A stretch of DNA of 64,000 bases, from contig JADJXG010000001.1 in the NCBI GenBank assembly GCA_016715965.1, positions 310,001-374,000 of the forward strand, written 5' to 3'. The notes under the pieces were generated by a model. That model was not told the DNA's origin. It saw only the letters and a list, made by a program, of their open reading frames with translations, and ran no database searches. Shown piece after piece: positions 27,010-34,915 of this stretch. Position 1 is the stretch's first letter; each line of letters begins with the position of its first letter. The position numbers and the translations under genes are program-made. The DNA comes from Saprospiraceae bacterium (lineage in GTDB: Bacteria > Bacteroidota > Bacteroidia > Chitinophagales > Saprospiraceae).

Positions 27010-27486
27010 TTATTTTTCCTTTCTTTCCCTGAGTTTTTTTAACACCTCCTGGTTAAATTCTCTTTCTGCCCCTTCTAATTTTGCCAATTTGGCAGCCGGC
27101 AATACCGCTGCAAATTTTTCATAATAGGCTTTTTTTATTGCCAATTCTTTTTCATCAAAGGCTAGTTGATCATCTATTTCTTTGCGTGGATCTGTTTGAT
27201 TATTATTGGATTGATTCTTCCGATAATTTCTCTTTGACTTTCTTAAGTCTGATTTTTGTCTGGAATACTCATTGTAGATGGGCCAGAATTTGGTGGATTC
27301 TTCCGTGCTCAAATTGAGTCTGGTTGTAATAAATGCAGCTCTTCTTGCTTCCAATTTTTCGAGAGCATCATCCTTTCCCTGTACATTTTCCATTTTCTCA
27401 GATTGCGCATATAAGCTCAATTGCATAAAAGTTGCTGCAATAATTATCGCAAGTCTCATTGTGTTTTTATTATTTCTATAAATCAT
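27010..27486 (-). CDS. Spy/CpxP-like secreted helical protein
   Basis: A 158-residue protein with a signal peptide (ending LYAQ; translation may start at the internal ATG at 27459, which gives a tighter signal). The mature part is all helical and highly charged: LEARRAAFITTRLNLSTEES, then KFWPIYNEYSRQKSDLRKSK, a Asn/Gln-rich turn, and two more helices. The LNLSTEES segment resembles the LTxxQ-type motif of Spy/CpxP periplasmic chaperones or metal sensors. It is the last gene of the sigma-factor operon, 12 bp after the anti-sigma gene, so it probably senses or buffers envelope stress. The assignment by fold is tentative. Confidence 0.65.
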   Translation of the reverse strand: MIYRNNKNTMRLAIIIAATFMQLSLYAQSEKMENVQGKDDALEKLEARRAAFITTRLNLSTEESTKFWPIYNEYSRQKSDLRKSKRNYRKNQSNNNQTDPRKEIDDQLAFDEKELAIKKAYYEKFAAVLPAAKLAKLEGAEREFNQEVLKKLRERKEK

Positions 27487-27497
27487 ATTTTCAATTC

Positions 27498-28163
27498 TTA
27501 GAGGTTTAAATCTTCTTCTTCCAACTCATCCAATAAATCATCCATAGCTCCTGCAGATGGCTCAATCAAATCTTGTATGTTAGGCAATTCTTCTGCTAAA
27601 TTTTCAAGACTATAGTCTGATTCGTTCAGGACGATGTATTCATAGAGCTCTTCATCGGTCAAGTCTTTTGCCCAATCATTTTGTGCTTGAATCAGATTAA
27701 TATGGTACCACCAACTAAAAGCTACAATAATGATGACAGCTGCCGCAACTGAATACCAGGTCTTCAAAAATTGAACAACCTTGCCTGTTGATTTTAAGGA
27801 GGCTTTCTTTTGGATGGATGACATCACAAGCTCTGGCATTTGACCAAAATATCCATCTGGAACTCCGAACTCCTCCGGCAGATTTATAAGTCCACTTTTA
27901 TCAAGGCCTTTGATCAATTCTATCTGTTTCGAAGGAAATTCAGAAAAGTAACTTGATGGTATAGTCATTGATTCATTTCCTTCTTCCTTGCTATAAATGC
28001 CGGCTTCCAGTGATATCAGATTCATTACATAATCCACATTTGTAGAAAAATAATCATCTTTTGTTTTGAAAGCAGACTGTAAGGAACCATCATAAGTATC
28101 CAGCACAGACTCAAAACCATGTTCATTGATTTCTTCAGAGATTCTTTTGACTGGATTGCACAT
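27498..28163 (-). CDS. Putative membrane anti-sigma factor
   Basis: A 221-residue protein with one transmembrane helix at about 143-163 (YSVAAAVIIIVAFSWWY). The N-terminal 140 residues would lie in the cytoplasm and contain two similar acidic segments with YFSxxxxYVMN and YFGQMPELVM, suited to binding the sigma factor. The C-terminal periplasmic part is short and very acidic (DDLLDELEEEDLNL). No zinc-binding anti-sigma motif HxxxCxxC is present, so the role rests mainly on position. Its first 29 bases overlap the end of the sigma gene, which indicates translational coupling. Confidence 0.65.
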   Translation of the reverse strand: MCNPVKRISEEINEHGFESVLDTYDGSLQSAFKTKDDYFSTNVDYVMNLISLEAGIYSKEEGNESMTIPSSYFSEFPSKQIELIKGLDKSGLINLPEEFGVPDGYFGQMPELVMSSIQKKASLKSTGKVVQFLKTWYSVAAAVIIIVAFSWWYHINLIQAQNDWAKDLTDEELYEYIVLNESDYSLENLAEELPNIQDLIEPSAGAMDDLLDELEEEDLNL

Positions 28164-28725
28164 ATTCTTGAATTTTTTTTACCGCATGATGAAACGAAGA
28201 TTTCAAAGCTCCTTCACTGGTTTCCAGCAATTCCGACATTTCCTTATAAGGCATTTCGTCGTAATACCTTAAGTGAAAAACCTGTCTTTGCTTTTCCGGT
28301 AAAGTCAAAATGGCTCGTTGCAAAATCTGGTTGGTTTCGTCACCAACATAATAAGGATCTGCCTGCAACCTTAGAATGGCAGGATGTGTAGCCAATTCAT
28401 CCAGAGATTCCGCAAACTGCCTTTTCTGTTTCTCGAGAAAACTCAGAGATTCATTACCCGCGATCCTATACATCCAGGTGTAAAGACTGCTTTTACCTTC
28501 AAAAGACCCTATGTTTCTGAAAATCTTGATGAAGGTGTTTTGCAATACATCATCAGCATCTTCATGGTTTAAAACCATTCTCCTGATTTGCCAATAGAGC
28601 TTTTCCTGATATTTCTCCACAAGAACTCTGAAACCTTTGTTCAGAGTGTTTGGATCGGAAAGCCATTCCAGAATTTGTCGGTCTTCCTCCGTTGTCACTT
28701 GGTTTTTATTTGTCTCTTTGACCAT
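28135..28725 (-). CDS. ECF-type RNA polymerase sigma factor
   Basis: A 196-residue sigma-70 family protein. Region 2 is at about 30-95 with DADDVLQNTFIKIFRNIGSF and TWMYRIAGNESLSFL. Region 4 is at about 130-190 with LPEKQRQVFHLRYYDEMPYK and the recognition helix around ETSEGALKSSFHHAVKKI. No region 1 or 3 is present, as expected for extracytoplasmic-function sigma factors. It heads a three-gene operon with a membrane anti-sigma candidate and a Spy-like secreted protein, so it most likely controls an envelope-stress regulon. Promoter elements in front of it are unclear. Confidence 0.92.
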   Translation of the reverse strand: MVKETNKNQVTTEEDRQILEWLSDPNTLNKGFRVLVEKYQEKLYWQIRRMVLNHEDADDVLQNTFIKIFRNIGSFEGKSSLYTWMYRIAGNESLSFLEKQKRQFAESLDELATHPAILRLQADPYYVGDETNQILQRAILTLPEKQRQVFHLRYYDEMPYKEMSELLETSEGALKSSFHHAVKKIQEYVQSSQKNL

Positions 28726-28781
28726 GCTTCGTGCTTATCGTTTAATTTCATTTCCAATTTTATCAAATCGGCCTTAGCAAA

Positions 28782-28813
28782 TTGCAAAAATGAGAGATAA
28801 TAAAGTAAATTTG
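28782..28813 (+). promoter_or_regulatory. Promoter of the acyltransferase gene
   Basis: TTG at 28782-28784, a 21-bp spacer, then TAAATTTG at 28806-28813; predicted leader of about 18 nt to the ATG at 28837. Confidence 0.6.
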
Positions 28814-28836
28814 TAAAATAATTTGATGAACCAAAC

Positions 28837-29382
28837 ATGAAAGTGATTTGCAAATGGTTATTGAATATTCTTGGATGGAGGGTTGAAGGCGCAGATTCCT
28901 TGCACAACATAAAAAAGTTTATTATCATTGTTGCCCCACATACTTCTAACTGGGACTTCCCACTGGGCCTTTTGGTCCGAAAAGCCCATCAATTGGATAT
29001 GGTAAGATACCTTGGCAAGTCCAGTTTGTTTAAATGGCCTATTGGGTGGATATTCAGAGCCCTCGGAGGCTATCCTGTGGATCGCAGCAAATCTACAAAC
29101 ATGGTCCAATCATACGTTGAGGTTTTTAATGCCCACGACCAATTTGCCATAGTCCTCGCCCCAGAAGGCACACGCAAAAAAGTAGAACACTTTAAAACAG
29201 GCTTCTACTATATTGCGAAAGGCGCAAAAGTGCCCATTATACCTTGCATTTTTGATTGGGAAAACCAAACAGTCCGGTTTCTTGATTCATTTGTACCCGG
29301 CGAGAATAGTGAGCGGGATCTGCAATATTTGGAATCTTTATTTAAAGGGATTAAGGGTCGGAACCCTGAATTGGGTATCTAG
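28837..29382 (+). CDS. PlsC-like lysophospholipid acyltransferase
   Basis: A 181-residue member of the glycerophosphate acyltransferase family. The catalytic HX4D motif is His35-Asp40 in APHTSNWDFPLG. The second block GGYPVDRS is at 77-84, the third block APEGTRKK has Glu110-Gly-Thr, and IIPCIFDW near 140 is the fourth. It likely acylates a lysophospholipid or related acceptor at the inner membrane. At 181 residues it is shorter than typical PlsC (about 240) and lacks a strong N-terminal transmembrane helix; it fits the short 1-acylglycerol-3-phosphate acyltransferase-like group common in Bacteroidota. Substrate is not predictable. Confidence 0.88.
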   Translation: MKVICKWLLNILGWRVEGADSLHNIKKFIIIVAPHTSNWDFPLGLLVRKAHQLDMVRYLGKSSLFKWPIGWIFRALGGYPVDRSKSTNMVQSYVEVFNAHDQFAIVLAPEGTRKKVEHFKTGFYYIAKGAKVPIIPCIFDWENQTVRFLDSFVPGENSERDLQYLESLFKGIKGRNPELGI

Positions 29383-29462
29383 AAAAATTAAAAATTTTGA
29401 TCTTTCGTTGGCTCAGGACCCATTTAACATTCATTTAAGCAGAAGCTTATTAAACAATGTGT

Positions 29463-29470
29463 TATGTTTG
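29463..29470 (+). promoter_or_regulatory. Candidate -7 box for the choice-of-anchor V gene
   Basis: TATGTTTG fits TAnnTTTG and places initiation about 10-15 bp before the ATGs at 29487 and 29493. It argues against the ATG at 29457, which lies upstream of it. No -33 TTG at normal spacing. Confidence 0.45.
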
Positions 29471-29486
29471 TAGTCTAATATTTTAT

Positions 29487-30329
29487 ATGCCGATGAAATC
29501 CATTTACCTGATTTTAGGAATCACTTTTGTGGGTCTGTGCTTTTTATCCAACCGGGCCGGGAGAGCGAGCTCCCAAAATTTAGGCTCCACAGGTGCACCT
29601 AAGGAGCAAACGGTTTGTAAAAGCTGTCACAATGGCCCGATCGATGTTAGCGTATCCATTCATTTATTGGATGGAATGGATACAGTGAACACCTGGGAAC
29701 CTGGTAGAAATTATACGGTCAGGGTGGCTGTACATCATACTGGAGGGACTGTTCCGAAAGCTTACGGCTTCCAGTTAACTGCAATCAACGCGCCGCTGAA
29801 TTCAGATGGTCCCAGCATACAGTCAATTTCTCCTTTAAGTGCTAATGTGAAATTGGGGACAGCTCAGGGTCGTTTATATGCTGAGCACAATGACAGGAGT
29901 ACCACTCCGGTTTTTGAAGTAAGTTGGACAGCACCTGAGTCGGGATTTGGTCCGGTTAGTTTTTATACTGCCGCTAACGGAGTGAACAGTGACAATAATC
30001 TGACAGGCGACGGTTCTGCTAAAGTGGCTGCACAATGGAATGAAAAAATGAGCTCAAATTCTAATAAGCTGTCTTTAAACCGCTCAATTAGTTTGTATCC
30101 GAATCCGGCAAGTGAAGCAAGCTTTGTAAAAGATGAGGCTGGTTTAGTTCATCGAATCGTGATTAGAGATTTGTTGGGCAAATTATTGAAATCTGAGATT
30201 CTGGATGTAGGTAAAAAGTCTATCCTAATTTCTGATTTGCAGGATGGGGTTTATATGGTACAGTTTTTCGCAAAAGATTCTCAACTGATAAAGACCCAGC
30301 GTTTGGTCAAGAGAAATCTAAGACCATAA
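29487..30329 (+). CDS. Choice-of-anchor V domain protein with CxxCH motif and T9SS signal
   Basis: A secreted protein of about 280 residues. The start is ATG 29487 or 29493; the frame continues back to 29457 but a -7 box lies in between. A signal peptide is followed by GSTGAPKEQTVCKSCHNGP, which contains a CxxCH motif typical of c-type heme or metal sites at the start of choice-of-anchor V (reeler-like) domains. The beta domain covers roughly residues 45-190 (NYTVRVAVHHTGGTVPKAYG, then FEVSWTAPESGFGPVSFY). The last 80 residues are a T9SS type A sorting domain (SLYPNPASEASF, IRDLLGKLL, LQDGVYMVQF). Function is unknown; a single CxxCH could bind one heme. Confidence 0.87.
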   Translation: MPMKSIYLILGITFVGLCFLSNRAGRASSQNLGSTGAPKEQTVCKSCHNGPIDVSVSIHLLDGMDTVNTWEPGRNYTVRVAVHHTGGTVPKAYGFQLTAINAPLNSDGPSIQSISPLSANVKLGTAQGRLYAEHNDRSTTPVFEVSWTAPESGFGPVSFYTAANGVNSDNNLTGDGSAKVAAQWNEKMSSNSNKLSLNRSISLYPNPASEASFVKDEAGLVHRIVIRDLLGKLLKSEILDVGKKSILISDLQDGVYMVQFFAKDSQLIKTQRLVKRNLRP

Positions 30330-30376
30330 TTTTTGCACCAGCTTTCTTCCTTATCGGGACAGCTACCTTATACACC

Positions 30377-32764
30377 ATGGAATCCAAATCAAGAATGAAA
30401 ACAAGAAGAATAAAAAAAGTGGCTGTTTTGGGTGCTGGATTAATGGGATCCTCCATTGCATGTCATTTTGCCGGTTGCGGATTTGGTGTATTGTTGTTGG
30501 ATCTTCCTTTCGAGGGTCCGGATAGAAACAAAACAACCAAAGAAGCATTGGATCGGTGTATTAAAGCAAAACCATCCAATCTTTTTCACAAAAACTTTAT
30601 CAATAGGATTGAATGTGGAAACCTGGAGGACAATATGTCCGACTTAAATCAGGTGGACTGGATTGTAGAGGTGATCATAGAACGCCTTGAAATTAAAAAA
30701 GAGCTTTACGAAAAAATTGAAAAACACCGCAAACAAGGGACAATCATCACCAGCAATACTTCCGGAATTCCTGTACACTTGTTGATCCAAGAAAGGAGCG
30801 ATGATTTTAAAAAACATTTTTGCGTAACACATTTTTTTAACCCACCCAGATATCTACCTTTGTTAGAGGTAGTTCCTTCCGAATTTACCCAGGCGGATGT
30901 GATCCAGTTTATCCTAGATTTTGGGAAGAGATTCCTTGGAAAACAGGTGGTATTGTGCAAAGATACACCTGCCTTTATTGCCAACCGCATTGGCGTACCT
31001 GTCATGGGCAAAATTTTTGAACTTGCCTATGGGCTTAAGATGAATATTTCAGATGTCGATAAATTGACAGGACCTGCTCTGGGCAGGCCAAAGTCAGGTA
31101 CTTTCCGTCTTACAGATGTCGTAGGATTGGATACTGCGCTGATGGTGATTAAAGGATTAAAACAAAACTGCCCCAACGATCATTTGCTCCAAAATTTAAG
31201 CGCCCCACCCTTCTTGGAATTCCTCGCTGAAAATAAATGGTTTGGCAATAAATCAGGTAAGGGATTTTTTGTAAAGACCGGATCAAATGATTCTACAGGA
31301 AAACCCATCATTGATGCTTTGGATCTCCAAACTTTGGAATATAGACCGGACCCAAAAACTTCTTTGGAGAGCATTCAGATTTCCAAACAAATTGATGATT
31401 TGCCAAAGCGTTTAAAAGCTATCCTAAAATGTAAAGATGCTGGTGGAAGTTTGATTCGAAAATCATTTGGTTTTTTATTTGGTTATACTTGTCATCGAAT
31501 TCCTGAAATCAGCGATCATCTGTACAGCATTGACCAGGCCATGCGCAATGGGTTTGGCTGGGACATGGGACCCTTTGAATATTGGGATGCGGTTGGATTT
31601 GACCAGGGATTGGAATTGATCTCGGAAGCTGAAATTATGCTTCCTGAATGGCTCGAAAAACTAAAGCAGTCAGGTATAAATACATTTTACCAAGTGAGAC
31701 AAGGTAAATTGTGTTGTATCAATCCAATTACATTAGACTTCGAACCCCTGCCCGGCCAGGAAGATATCATCCAACTCCATTATCTTTCACAAGAAAAAAC
31801 GATTTTTAAAAATTCAGAAATTAAACTGTATGACATTGAAGAAGGAGTACTGTGTCTTGAATTTACCAGCAAATACAATGCAATAGGAGAAGGAATACTC
31901 AAAGGAATTCAGGAATCCATTCAGATAGCAGAAGATCAAGGTTGGAGGGGTTTGGTCATCGGTAACAATTCGACCAATTTTACCGTAGGGGCCAATTTGA
32001 TGCTGATTGGAATGGCCGCATTCCAACAGGAATACGATATGCTGGATCAGGCGATCCGAATGTTTCAACAAACTTCTATGCGCTGCAGATATTCAGCGGT
32101 TCCCGTGGTTGCAGCCACTCAGGGGTATGTCTTCGGTGGAGGCACGGAATTATTGATGCATTGCGATGCTGCGGTCTGTGCAGTTGAATCCTATATCGGA
32201 CTGGTAGAAGTGGGGGTTGGATTGATCCCAGGTGGTGCAGGAACCAAAGAATTTGCTTTGAGGTTTAGTGATCAGATGAAAGTTGGAGAAGTTCATATTC
32301 CACAACTCATCGAAAGTTTCAAAACCATTGCCATGGCTTCTGTAGCTACTTCAGCTTTCGAAGCTTTTGATTATGGATATCTGTTGAAATCGCGCGATAG
32401 GGTAAATATCCATAATAAGACCCAGATTTATCAGGCCAAACAACGTGTTTTGGATCTATCAAATCACTACACCCAACCAATTCCAAGAAACGACATTTAC
32501 GTCCTGGGAAGGGCTGGATTGGGCACCTTATACTCCGCAGCACACTCTTTATTAAGAGGTGGTTTTGCTTCTGAGCACGATATAAAAATTGCAAGGAAGA
32601 TAGCATTCGTTTTATGTGGTGGAGATTTGTTTGGTCCACAAATGGTCAGCGAACAATATCTTCTCGATCTTGAAAGAGAAGCCTTTCTTTCCTTGTGTTC
32701 TGAGCCAAAAACGATGGAGCGAATCCAGTATATGTTGGAAAATAATAAACCTCTGAGAAATTAA
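30377..32764 (+). CDS. fadN: 3-hydroxyacyl-CoA dehydrogenase/enoyl-CoA hydratase (FadN type)
   Basis: A 795-residue bifunctional fatty-acid beta-oxidation enzyme. The order dehydrogenase first, hydratase last is that of FadN, opposite to FadB/FadJ. The NAD-binding glycine motif GAGLMGSS is at residues 19-26. Dehydrogenase signatures follow: the CVTHFFNPPRYLPLLEVV block near 153-170, then VLCKDTPAFIANRIG near 192-206. A second dehydrogenase-C-like part spans about 350-430. The crotonase domain is at about 485-690, with oxyanion-hole glycines in TQGYVFGGGTEL and the acidic site region around GLVEVGVGLIPGGAG. A second ATG at 30395 just before the Rossmann fold may be the true start. The usual partners, thiolase and acyl-CoA dehydrogenase, are not adjacent; 740 bp of noncoding DNA follow. 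Confidence 0.92.
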   Translation: MESKSRMKTRRIKKVAVLGAGLMGSSIACHFAGCGFGVLLLDLPFEGPDRNKTTKEALDRCIKAKPSNLFHKNFINRIECGNLEDNMSDLNQVDWIVEVIIERLEIKKELYEKIEKHRKQGTIITSNTSGIPVHLLIQERSDDFKKHFCVTHFFNPPRYLPLLEVVPSEFTQADVIQFILDFGKRFLGKQVVLCKDTPAFIANRIGVPVMGKIFELAYGLKMNISDVDKLTGPALGRPKSGTFRLTDVVGLDTALMVIKGLKQNCPNDHLLQNLSAPPFLEFLAENKWFGNKSGKGFFVKTGSNDSTGKPIIDALDLQTLEYRPDPKTSLESIQISKQIDDLPKRLKAILKCKDAGGSLIRKSFGFLFGYTCHRIPEISDHLYSIDQAMRNGFGWDMGPFEYWDAVGFDQGLELISEAEIMLPEWLEKLKQSGINTFYQVRQGKLCCINPITLDFEPLPGQEDIIQLHYLSQEKTIFKNSEIKLYDIEEGVLCLEFTSKYNAIGEGILKGIQESIQIAEDQGWRGLVIGNNSTNFTVGANLMLIGMAAFQQEYDMLDQAIRMFQQTSMRCRYSAVPVVAATQGYVFGGGTELLMHCDAAVCAVESYIGLVEVGVGLIPGGAGTKEFALRFSDQMKVGEVHIPQLIESFKTIAMASVATSAFEAFDYGYLLKSRDRVNIHNKTQIYQAKQRVLDLSNHYTQPIPRNDIYVLGRAGLGTLYSAAHSLLRGGFASEHDIKIARKIAFVLCGGDLFGPQMVSEQYLLDLEREAFLSLCSEPKTMERIQYMLENNKPLRN

Positions 32765-33505
32765 TACGCCTGAGTTCAATCTCTTCCAAATACCAATTGA
32801 GCCTTTGCACCAACGGATAAATTGTCCAAACAATTCTCTGAAAGAACCTGTGAATAAGTAGGACTTAGAGATAAAGGAATAAGCATCACAAGGCATCATA
32901 AAATACAACATCAATTCTGACTTCAATTATTACAAGCTCTTATGATGTGCAGATGGGTTGGACTGGATTCCTGGGTAAAATTCATTATAATCCCAGAATA
33001 CTCATTAGAATTCTATTACGAACCAAAATAGCTTTAAAATCAAACCTCTTCCCGAAATTTGTCCTTAATGAAATTAAATTGACCAAACAAAGTATTGTTT
33101 GGTTCCTTCCTTAGCGAGTGAAATCGTTCACTCGCTTTCCGACCTTGTCGGAACCAGTCAGTCATGCGCAAATTTCTTGCGAGGAGTCCAGTTTTTATTG
33201 GTATTTTGACTTTCATGACGAATCCCAATGACATTTTTGAGTTTAAAAAGATACACATCAAGTCCAAATCACAAAATGAACCATTTCAACATAACTATTA
33301 AAATTTCTGTCTGAATCAAGATCTCAACTAACTGTGGCAAGGTTTTCAAAACCCTTAAATGGTTGAGTGGATCTTAGCATATATACCCATAAGATCTGTC
33401 AAACAGAGTATATTGGGTGGCAATAGGCGGGTAATAGCGCAATAATTTTGTAAAAATTTCGAATTTATAATTCAACTTCATGTTGCAAAGAGAAAGTGTA
33501 CAAAA
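32765..33505. other. Intergenic region, 741 bp, with one structured repeat
   Basis: Lies between the 3' ends of fadN and exbD, so both neighbours converge on it. It holds the triple-hairpin element at 33083-33164 and a small hairpin directly after it (CGCAA/TTGCG, 33167-33181). A short GGTTTT/AAAACC hairpin near 33351 could be a weak exbD terminator. I see no convincing gene. Confidence 0.6.
33083..33164 (+). repeat. Triple-hairpin repeat element, copy A
   Basis: Three perfect hairpins lie end to end. H1 is CCAAACAA/TTGTTTGG (33083-33102, loop AGTA). The spacer TTCCTTCCTT follows. H2 is AGCGAGTGAA/TTCACTCGCT (33113-33136, loop ATCG). H3 is TTCCGAC/GTCGGAA (33137-33153, loop CTT). Directly after is CCAGTCAGTCA (33154-33164). 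Copy B at 59314-59397 has the same plan, spacer and tail, but all three stems differ in sequence and remain fully paired. Confidence 0.85.
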
Positions 33506-33910
33506 TCACTTGGTCCTTTCTGTTGCGAGCACCATTTTTACGTGAAGATTGACCCCAATCTGTAAAACATCAACAAGGTCTTGCACCTTTAAATTTTGAT
33601 CCAATCTCAATACAACTGTCAAATCAGGTACTTTGGTAAGGTATTTCCTCAAAGTTGGTTCCAATTGATCGTATGGCACTTCTTGTTTTTCAATATAATA
33701 TCTGAGATCTTTGGTTACTGAAATACTGATGGGCTTTTTTGAAGTTTGCTCACTTTGTTTGGAAGAGGGCAACATCAATTTGATCACGTTGGGATTGGCC
33801 AAAGTCGAAACAATCAAAAAGAACAACAATAGAAAAAACATAATGTCATTGAGTGACTCAACACTTAATTCTGCTCCTTCTCGGTGGCGACCTCTTCCTC
33901 TGATCTTCAT
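33506..33910 (-). CDS. exbD: ExbD/TolR-type proton-channel accessory protein
   Basis: A 134-residue inner-membrane protein with a short basic cytoplasmic N-terminus, one transmembrane helix (about 20-40) containing the essential aspartate in SLNDIMFFLLLFFL, and a periplasmic domain with ISVTKDLRYYIEKQEVPYDQ and VVLRLDQNLKVQDLVDVL. With ExbB it uses the proton-motive force to energise TonB-dependent outer-membrane transport, or acts as a TolR-like envelope protein. It is the second gene of the exbB-exbD operon, 25 bp after exbB. No tonB gene is adjacent. Confidence 0.92.
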   Translation of the reverse strand: MKIRGRGRHREGAELSVESLNDIMFFLLLFFLIVSTLANPNVIKLMLPSSKQSEQTSKKPISISVTKDLRYYIEKQEVPYDQLEPTLRKYLTKVPDLTVVLRLDQNLKVQDLVDVLQIGVNLHVKMVLATERTK

Positions 33911-33935
33911 GATTTGATTATTTTAAGAAAGAGAA

Positions 33936-34631
33936 TTAGTGTTTAACGGGTGTATGAAGCATATCCATAAATTCAATACTACTTCTTTCAAGCGTATTTA
34001 CTTCCTCATCGAGCATCATGGTCAAAAAATAATAACCCAAAAAAGCCAATATACCGACCAACAAACCTCCGGCTGAGGTGAGCATTTTTTGGTACAGTCC
34101 ACCAGAGATTACGCCTACGGATAAATTGTCTGTCAAAGAAATATCATAAAATATCTTGATGACCCCCATGATAGTACCTAAAAATCCAAACATTGGAGCC
34201 AACCTCGCGATCAAAGAAAGATAAACGATTTTTTTCTCCAATCGAAAGGTCTCTACCCTTCCTACATTTTCAATTGCATTTTCAATTTCAGGCATGGGTC
34301 GTCCCAGACGTTGCAATCCCTTTTCCACCATCCTTGCCAAAGGAGTGTCACTACTGGCACAGATGCCCTGTATTGCTGCAATATTGGCGCTACCGATATT
34401 GGCTCTGAGATTCTGCATGACTCTTTCGTCTTCCTTGACAACTGCTTTGATCGTCAACCATCTTTCGATGAAAATATACAAAGCAATAAAAGACAAGAGA
34501 ATTTGAATACTGATGATGACGATACCCAATGGACCACTATTGATGATGATATCAACAATGCTTTGTGATGCTAACTGAGATTCAGGTGGAGTAAGATCAG
34601 TTGCTGCTGGATTGGCTTGTAAAAAAAACAT
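33936..34631 (-). CDS. exbB: ExbB/TolQ/MotA-family proton channel
   Basis: A 231-residue inner-membrane protein. The first transmembrane helix is at about 33-53; two more are near 145-165 and 185-207 in the conserved core around APMFGFLGTIMGVIKIFYDI (helix 2) and AGGLLVGILAFLGYYFLTMM (helix 3). The conserved Thr/Gly residues lining the proton path are present. It forms the channel with ExbD. The N-terminal 30 residues are extra and hydrophilic. A well-formed promoter lies 80-115 bp upstream. Confidence 0.92.
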   Translation of the reverse strand: MFFLQANPAATDLTPPESQLASQSIVDIIINSGPLGIVIISIQILLSFIALYIFIERWLTIKAVVKEDERVMQNLRANIGSANIAAIQGICASSDTPLARMVEKGLQRLGRPMPEIENAIENVGRVETFRLEKKIVYLSLIARLAPMFGFLGTIMGVIKIFYDISLTDNLSVGVISGGLYQKMLTSAGGLLVGILAFLGYYFLTMMLDEEVNTLERSSIEFMDMLHTPVKH

Positions 34632-34713
34632 CTGCTTTAGTTATTTTGCTTTTAAACGTTTTCTATTTGGCAGTTTAGTATATCTATAACAGAATTACTT
34701 CCAAATTTCGCCA

Positions 34714-34745
34714 CAAATGTAATTTTATTTTAATATAATGACCAA
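34714..34745 (-). promoter_or_regulatory. Promoter of exbB-exbD
   Basis: On the minus strand: TTG at 34745-34743, a 21-bp spacer, then TACATTTG at 34721-34714. The predicted leader to the ATG at 34631 is about 77 nt. Confidence 0.65.
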
Positions 34746-34915
34746 AAAATATGACCGATGCGGATAACAACAAGTCCAAATATCTGATTTAATGTACTGA
34801 TTTATAAATATTTAAGTAGTATATAAATTCAAACTATTCATTCATTTGCGCCATCGGTAAATAAGGCAAGCTAAATTTTGACATTCATTTTGTAGAATTG
34901 ACTTATTATTGCCAT

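Noticed and set aside
33040..33267. A 75-codon frame on the minus strand after fadN
   Set aside because: It covers the triple-hairpin copy A and has no recognisable product or promoter.
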